This document shows, piece by piece, positions 58,485 through 64,000 of a DNA stretch of 64,000 nt (the first letter of the stretch is position 1; every line of letters starts with the position of its first letter). This DNA is from Lepidostoma basale. Its lineage: Eukaryota > Arthropoda > Insecta > Trichoptera > Lepidostomatidae. Position numbers and translations under genes: made by a program. A model generated the notes under the pieces. That model saw nothing but the letters and a program-made list of their open reading frames with translations. It did not search any database and was not told the origin of the DNA. The stretch lies in the NCBI GenBank assembly GCA_022606425.2, contig JAHDVF020000178.1:124001-188000 (forward strand), given 5' to 3'.

Positions 58485-58880
58485 CATGTTACTTGAAGCA
58501 TTTGAAATGTGGCTCAATCGCCGAATGCTCAGAATTCCCTGGACAGACATCGTTACCAATACCGAAGTCCTGAGGCGAGCTAGAGTTGACAGGGAACTGT
58601 TATCAACTATCAAGGTTCGGAAAATTTCACATCTAGGTCATATACTGCGTGGGGAAAAGTACCACCTTCTCCAACTGATATTGGAGGGGAAAGATGAAGG
58701 ACGCCGAGGGCCCGGTAAGAGACAAATTCCTGGCTGCGAAATGTGAAGGAGTAGACCGGCATCCGAAGTGTGGAGGAGCTGTTCCGAGCGGCGCAGGACA
58801 GGGAAAGGTTCGCCGAGGTGATCGCCAACGTTTGGGGGGACCCAACAGGGCACTTGAAGAGGAAGAAGAAGATGTTATAT
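58485..58880 (+). pseudogene. LINE-G RT C-terminal region
   Basis: NMLLEAFEMWLNRRMLRIPW, TDIVTNTEVLRRARVDRELL, KVRKISHLGHILRGEKYHLL, QLILEGKDEGRRGPGKRQIP, then after frame changes SVEELFRAAQDRERFAEVIA and GDPTGHLKRKK. The sequence LxRRMLRIxWxDxVTNxEVLRR...LGHIxRGxxYxLLQLIxEGKxxGRRxxGRxxxSW is a very common insect RT tail. Two frame changes near 58738-58770. Ends in GAAGAGGAAGAAGAAG. Confidence 0.9.
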
Positions 58881-58889
58881 TGTACTAAT

Positions 58890-60590
58890 GTCGACTTTTT
58901 TACGAAAACGCGCAAATTTCACTATCTATCTGTTAGCAATATAAATACGTATTTATTAGATATGAATTTGATGTTTGCATTCATGGCGCGAGATAAGTAA
59001 AACATACACTAACAACACGAGAAAACAGCTTGTATGACATGAATGTTATCACTGCTAAAGCCATGTCCAGTTGCAGCGGCGGGCAATTACATTTGAGTCG
59101 CATTTGCAACTTGTTCAAATTAGTTAATTTAACAGAGGGGAGCACCTCCACGCGCTAAGATATTTATTGCCTGAGATTACCGAGGACTGAACTTAGTATA
59201 AAAAATGCTAACGACGATAATACGAATGTTTTTATTTAAAAAAAAAACTACCCCGTAAGGACAGCGGATTAAAAGATATTCTTAAGAAAAATGGGCGGAA
59301 AATACGTTTAATCCGAGTTTCATTAATAAAATCTGAGTTCTTAATGCGGTCATTTTGTACGTGCCATTAGAGCACTAAAGTCTTCCATTAAAAAAAAACA
59401 ACGAAGAAAAAATAACTAATTTCGCATGTATTAAAAGCGGCACAGGCAACGTTAAATGGGTACAAAATGAAAATAATAATAATAATGTGTTCTGCAAGCT
59501 AAGAAGCAGAATGAGAGATGGAGGCATAAGCCTACTTACATACTTTTCAATAGACACGAAAAATCAGGCACATTCGGCGAACACAAAAGCTCCTTTGAAC
59601 AAAATTGTGAAGATTCACAAATGACGTAATAAAATCTTACAATTTATGATGGCGCGGGACGTATGCAGGGGAATAGGGACAGACGGGAACATTTTTCTTG
59701 ATTCGTCATGATTAAGCACATAAAACGAAATTTTTGTTGAAAAGAAAGAAATTTTGTTCCAGGAGTATCGCAGGGGCCTACCCGGCTGGGGAGAGAGACT
59801 TCGGCGCGTAGAGGGATCAGTAATGTTCGCAAAACACGAAATGTACGTAAGTACTTGTACTATCCGGTAGCGACTAAGTGCCTACGCAGTTCCAGTAGGG
59901 ATTCGAAGACTTTATGCCTACGTACAGCGATCTGCGGAGATCTCGGCACGAGTGGGTGTTTCCTGCGGTCCGCGCTGCCCTCTAAGCCCCAGGCAACGGG
60001 CTCACTCGGATGTCAAGGTACCCGAAGATTTTTTTATGCAAGTAGTACCTACGTACATTTGAGTTATTTATGGAGGGTAACAAAAAAGATATTTCATTGT
60101 GAAGAAAAATAACGGTAGGATTCATCGTAACAAAAAATTGAAAAGAATACTTTTCGTTTGCTACATGTTTCCAAGTAATTCTATTAAAATAAATTATAAT
60201 TTAGAATAACCGAGTTCATATTGTACCACAAATACAAGCACATATAAGCCAGCACACAAAACAGAGGGTTTATATTTCAATGTAGGTCAATTTAATTACG
60301 TAAAAAATATACCATTCAAAATATTCATATTCGCGAGCGTAGGGTGCACTAAAATGTTGAGTTAACCCCTGATATTAGATTAAACCAATTAATGTGATTA
60401 AAACCTGTTTACAAACATCTATTTAGAGTAAATTAACACGAAAATATATTATAATGTTATCTCATATCTCAAGGTAACAAACGGTTCCCTAGAGGATTTT
60501 TATTACCCCCGAAGAGTAAGGAAAGAGAAGCCGTGCCTCGGAGTCATATTCATTGGGTTCCGTCGCCGCCGCGTTATCGTGTCTTCTTCT
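58890..60590. other. Single-copy DNA with GC-richer blocks
   Basis: No LINE or repeat is recognised in 1.7 kb. At 59640-60050 the sequence is GC-richer, with a donor-like TACGTAAGTACTTG near 59842 and a short inverted ACGAGTG/CACTCG pair near 59950-60007. It may be host sequence; no gene is called. Confidence 0.35.
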
Positions 60591-60594
60591 TCTT

Positions 60595-60745
60595 CTTAAG
60601 TTTCAATATTTGCTGGTTCTTGGGCCTTTAATGTGGTAGTTTCCCATTGCTTTCCACATTTTTTATTTATTAAAACATGTTATTTGAACCCAATTACAGC
60701 GTACAATTTTTAAATATCGATTCTCATAACATGTGAAAGGCAATC
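60595..60745 (-). repeat. SINE-1, 3' part
   Basis: CAATATTTGCTGGTTCTTGG, AATGTGGTAGTTTCCCATTG and TCGATTCTCATAACATGTGA match the SINE-1 body; the tRNA head is missing. Confidence 0.65.
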
Positions 60746-60749
60746 AAAT

Positions 60750-61078
60750 TAAATGAGTTTATATCATCAATATTGAGAACAGGTAAAATAACATACCGTG
60801 TATAGTATACCTACTACCAGAAACGCATGAGAGATGGTTCGACATTAGGAAGACAGGATACTCTCCAGAATTAAGAGTATTTGCCTTCTGAACGTACTTT
60901 CACTAATATTAAAGACGTCGATCTCCGAGGAGACCGCGTTCAGCAGATTAATTGCTCTTCCCACCGGTGTCACCACAGGCAGGTTGGTTCTGGCGGCCGA
61001 TAAGTAAAACTCCAGCACGGCCGAGTTCTCGAAATATCCCCTGTGTAATCTAAAGCAATGGGTAGTCTAATGATTATA
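60750..61078 (-). pseudogene. LINE-B fragment
   Basis: Antisense of the 3' UTR and C-terminus, up to the FENSAVLE segment. About 40 bases coding VPDRYLRQRQHR are deleted near 61010. The GATTT tail is missing (it begins at AATGAGTTTATATCATCAAT). Confidence 0.85.
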
Positions 61079-61079
61079 C

Positions 61080-61290
61080 TGAAATCTCCTGATGGATGTT
61101 TATTTGAAATAATAAATAAATAAAACGATGTTTTTTTTAATAACTACTTTAACTTGTCTTTATTTTGACAGCGGTTTCGCCTAGCTGGTTGGCATCGACA
61201 GACTTCTTTGATGCCAGTCAGCCTGGCGAATCCACTCGCAGGAGAAATAAAAACAAAAGTGAAAATGGTAATCAAAAACCTCGTTTTATT
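61080..61290. repeat. HH8 fold-back element
   Basis: Left arm AACTTGTCTTTATTTTGACA, GCGGTTTCGCCTAGCTGG, TTGGCATCGACAGAC; right arm GATGCCAGTCAGCCTGGCGA. The minus-strand core (about 61205-61160) is CUGUCGA, U, GCC..GGC, GAAACCGCUGUC; A6 is U, as in all HH8 copies. Confidence 0.6.
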
Positions 61291-61304
61291 TCATTATTAT
61301 GCGA

Positions 61305-61408
61305 TAAGTAGCGAGTCTATCGCCATTTCTTATTGTCATGTGAATCCCGAGACCCAAAATCTTCGTTGTGGAACATAGCTGTGGCCACTCAGCCACGAAG
61401 GTTGTCCT
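61305..61408 (-). repeat. SINE-1, 5' part
   Basis: Minus strand: CAACCTTCGTGGCTGAGTGG (box A), then a body remnant with TTCACATGACAATAAGAAAT. Box B is changed. Confidence 0.65.
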
Positions 61409-61409
61409 G

Positions 61410-61690
61410 CGTACAATGTTTGTGTGTATAAATGTGATATTTATGTCAATTATTTGTCACCTGAATGATAACATAATCATAAACCAGACGTGGACCATCC
61501 ACGTGCAAGAAATTGGACGTAATTAGATACGTGATATCGGCCGTTTCCCTATTCGCACAATGTGAAGGTCACGCGTGATGGAGAGTAAATTAGATATCAA
61601 ATCACAAAACAAACAATAAAACATATTTACGTGTTACAATATATTAATGAAAATATCACATTGTAAAAAAATATTTACACAATAATTAAA
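61410..61690. other. AT-rich DNA, nothing recognised
   Basis: No feature is supported here. Confidence 0.35.
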
Positions 61691-61694
61691 TTAA

Positions 61695-62200
61695 ATTAAC
61701 TAACTAACCATCGCCGTCTCTTCGAGAGATAGGCAGAAATAATGGACCGCCACACTGTTCTTTCCTGATTTTCTATCGCTTCTTCAAAATTCATTCTTCA
61801 GTTTTCTACAACTCCTCGTTTGGCAGAGATTTAATATTTGATTAATTTGTCGTGCCACGTTTTCTTCGGTTTTACTCTATTTCTAGTATCGTTTACATCG
61901 TTAACATATACATTCTTTAGCATTCATTTAATCCATATGCACAAACCAACTTAATGACCCTTCCATTATGTTGTTCATTACACTTTCATTCGCACTGCAT
62001 TCACTTTTTATATTTGCATATCTCACTATATCATATATGGTACATATTAATCACACACTTGTCTAAGAGATCTCTTTCGTTATGTTGTTCTTTACATGTT
62101 CCTTCGCAGTGCATTCACTTCTTATATTTGCACTTGTCATTCTACCATATAAAGATTTATACACATACGAGTACATATGTCTAAGAGATCTCATTTATAA
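61695..62200 (-). pseudogene. LINE-A fragment with internal duplication
   Basis: Antisense from the tail at 61697 to MRSLRHM at about 62195. The segment coding ANIKSECSANESVMN to MRSL appears twice (61955-62082 and 62083-62195), as if part of the element were duplicated in tandem. Several frameshifts. Confidence 0.8.
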
Positions 62201-62335
62201 ATAATATATGTATACTTTTATTAAAGGTATAAATAAATGTACATACTTTTAATAATGTTTTGAATCATTTTAAATCATTTTATAATACTAAAAATATCAT
62301 AATACTTACATCGAATTAATAAAGAAAGAAAATCT

Positions 62336-62622
62336 AACTAACTAACCATCACGCCGTCTCCTCGAAGGGGTAGGCAAAATAAATGGACTGCCACATATAT
62401 TTTTTTTACCGTTCTTTCTTCATTCATTCTTTCCATGTGTCCAAACCAGCTTAACGATTCTTTCATTATTTTGTTCATAACACTTTCGATCGCACCGTAT
62501 TCACTTCACTCTATTTTCATTCGACACTCTATCATACACCGATTTTTCACATATTCGTCTAAGAGATCTCATTTCTACTGCATTTATTCTACTTTCATCC
62601 TTCTTTTGCCAGTTCCGTGCAC
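62336..62622 (-). pseudogene. LINE-A fragment with internal deletion
   Basis: Antisense of the tail, hairpin and CGSPF end, then a jump from GSPFILP to KKRTVKKMNEER: the CMNVEEA to GRPRKTW part (about 150 bases) is deleted. It goes on through SLSWFGHMERM to NWQKKDESRINAVEMRSL, ending at 62622. Confidence 0.85.
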
Positions 62623-62624
62623 TG

Positions 62625-63380
62625 CCATTAATAATATTAACATTTTTGATTATAACCGCCTTACCTTTGGATTATTTTCCGAGAAACGTACAAAAAAGCA
62701 GGTTTTTTATGAACGAAATGTTATTATATATTAATTTTATTTTTTTAAATTACGAAACGTCAAATACTCGGCCGCACACTTCGCCTGCCTCTTGTAAAAC
62801 CATCATATTTATGAAGACTTGTACTCGAGTGTTGTTGGCACACGCGCGTATCCCTAACAGTTTATAGATTTTAGGTACATTACTTTTTCTCAAGCGCGTA
62901 CGTGATACGGGATAGCGCAGAATGGTACAGTCACAGTGAACGTATCACGTACGTTCAAATACGTAGGGTGGTTAATTATACGTAGCTCCGTGATTTTTAT
63001 TGGTATCAAAATTTGATACAGACACCAGCGCCCGCAATAAATAACGCCAAAGTGTGTTTGACCGCAAACAACGCGCAGATAAAGCGAGAGATCCTCGTTA
63101 CCATTTTAATTGCTAAGTGAAACAATAATGATCCGCGAAACATAATTATAGTTAACTAAAGACTTTCCCGGGGAATAAAAACTCGTTCCCGTGATTTACG
63201 GCGGCGGTAAAATTTAAATAAAATATGTCTCATCTAAACTAAAGCGCCGTTTCGGTGCCCACGTCACATTTTGAGTACGTCGATGCTCGGCCACCTTTTG
63301 CGGTAAATGGCCTATTTCATCTCAGATATCGCCGCGTGGCTTTGCGTCGTCCGCGGCAGATGTAAGTAATACACAGCGAT
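62625..63380. other. Single-copy DNA, CpG-rich to the right
   Basis: It contains an inverted repeat CGTACGTGATACG (62897-62909 with 62941-62953) and a CpG-rich block at about 63180-63361 with a possible exon. Confidence 0.4.
63307..63361 (+). other. Candidate coding exon end with splice donor
   Basis: ATGGCCTATTTCATCTCAGA opens a frame MAYFISDIAAWLCVVRGR, directly followed by GCAGAT|GTAAGTAAT, a strong donor match (GTAAGT at 63362). The block is CpG-rich and single-copy. The peptide is not recognised. It could be a short first exon or a chance pattern. Confidence 0.25.
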
Positions 63381-63384
63381 TAGG

Positions 63385-63540
63385 GAACAAAAGTGAAAAG
63401 AAAATATCGAAAGTACTCACAAAAGAATATGTAAAAAGCGCGGCAATCGGCCATGGCACGGTGTCGCTTACCTGGAAAAAAAAAACACAACACATAAGCG
63501 TTTCAAATATTTTACATAAAACATTAGGATGAAAATGAAT
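63385..63540 (-). repeat. Dispersed repeat Z, copy 2
   Basis: GTGAAAAGAAAATATCGAAA, AATATGTAAAAAGCGCGGC and CACGGTGTCGCTTACCTGG match 13385-13535. Confidence 0.7.
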
Positions 63541-63569
63541 GTCATTTTATAAGTACTCGTATACAATCG

Positions 63570-64000
63570 GAAAAGATCGAAGAATATTCAGAAAAAATTT
63601 CTGAAATGAGCGAGTACTATGGTAGTTATCCGTGGCTCTATCCCACGGCATTTCTTTTGGGAATGCTCGGAACCAATTCTTTACAGCTTCGAAGAGATGG
63701 GCATCTCTTTACCCATTTCTTTAAATTAATCAGGGGACATTTCGAGAACTCGGCCATGCTAGAGGGTGTTGGTCTTTTTATCCCTGATAGATTTCTCCGA
63801 CAGCACATATTGTTTTACCTATCGGCCACCAGAACCAATCTGCCTCTGGTGACACCGGTAAGAAGAGCAATTAGTCTGCTGAACGCGGCCTCCTCGGAGA
63901 TCGATTCATTCATATCAGTGAAGGTACGTTCAGGGGACAAATACTCTTGACTTTAGAAAGTATCTTGTCTTCCTAATGTCGAACCATCTCTAATGCGTTC
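63570..64000 (+). pseudogene. LINE-B fragment running off the window
   Basis: From RRIFRKNF the frame gives YYGSYPWLYPTAFLLGMLGT, LQLRRDGHLFTHFFKLIRGH and FENSAMLEGVGLFIPDRFLR to SLLNAASSEID; a short deletion near 63803 removes two codons and a frame break follows near 63908. The 3' UTR is cut by the window edge. Confidence 0.88.

Noticed and set aside
1..64000. CRISPR array
   Set aside because: No regularly spaced direct repeats with unique spacers; the organism is eukaryotic.

Overview
This is AT-rich eukaryotic DNA, almost certainly from an insect and probably a moth or butterfly. The reverse-transcriptase (RT) remnants, tRNA-derived SINEs and TA-rich MITEs are of the kinds common in Lepidoptera; this is inference, because no host gene fixes the species. 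There are no bacterial features. I found no complete host protein-coding gene. Nearly everything recognisable is a transposable element or its remains, set in AT-rich sequence with a few CpG-rich single-copy islands that may be host exons, promoters or conserved non-coding DNA.

The dominant repeat, here LINE-A, is a non-LTR retrotransposon with an APE-type endonuclease and an RT. It occurs in about 35 pieces on both strands. Almost all are cut down to the last 300-500 bp, ending in a CCCC-TTCG-GGG hairpin, a stop codon and a (TTAG)n tail. The longest copies are 2926-5345 (+) and 32707-34335 (-, with a 14-bp target-site duplication). Other non-LTR families are LINE-B (GATTT tail), LINE-C (jockey-like, two copies at 40.9 and 42.6 kb) and about ten more RT tails (LINE-D to LINE-M and a CR1-like piece). 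There are two tRNA-derived SINE families, a LINE-A-tailed non-autonomous chimera (28.4, 39.6 and 48.4 kb), a 174-307 bp hairpin repeat (P) with 13-bp duplications, and at least five MITE-like elements, one of them piggyBac-like with TTAA ends.

The most interesting signal is a set of short fold-back repeats of about eight sequence families. They share little except one core: C(U/C)GANGA or UUGANAA, usually one extra base, a short hairpin, GAAAC, a short palindrome (ACAUGU or ACAGCUGU) and then C. This is the layout of a minimal type-I hammerhead self-cleaving ribozyme. In the best copies (45369-45411, 49570-49610, 55891-55936, 29560-29602) the sequences flanking the core pair as stem I. Two families replace the C3-G8 pair by U3-A8, which would keep the pair. 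Two elements of one family carry exact 12-bp target-site duplications. I infer non-autonomous ribozyme-bearing retroelements, possibly Penelope-related; no Penelope RT is present here.

Layout: 0-9.6 kb LINE-B, LINE-A, SINE-2 and LINE-D; 10-20 kb LINE-A copies, fold-back repeats, CpG islands at 12.2 and 16.8 kb and G-rich DNA at 19 kb; 20-32 kb mixed LINE remains, MITEs, SINE-1 and ribozyme-like repeats; 32.7-34.3 kb long LINE-A; 35-43 kb LINE-B, LINE-C and LINE-A; 44-50 kb hairpin repeats, LINE-L, chimera and MITEs; 50-64 kb LINE-A, LINE-E, LINE-G, SINE-1 and LINE-B running off the right edge. Candidate host exons with splice donors lie near 50.2 and 63.3 kb, at low confidence.
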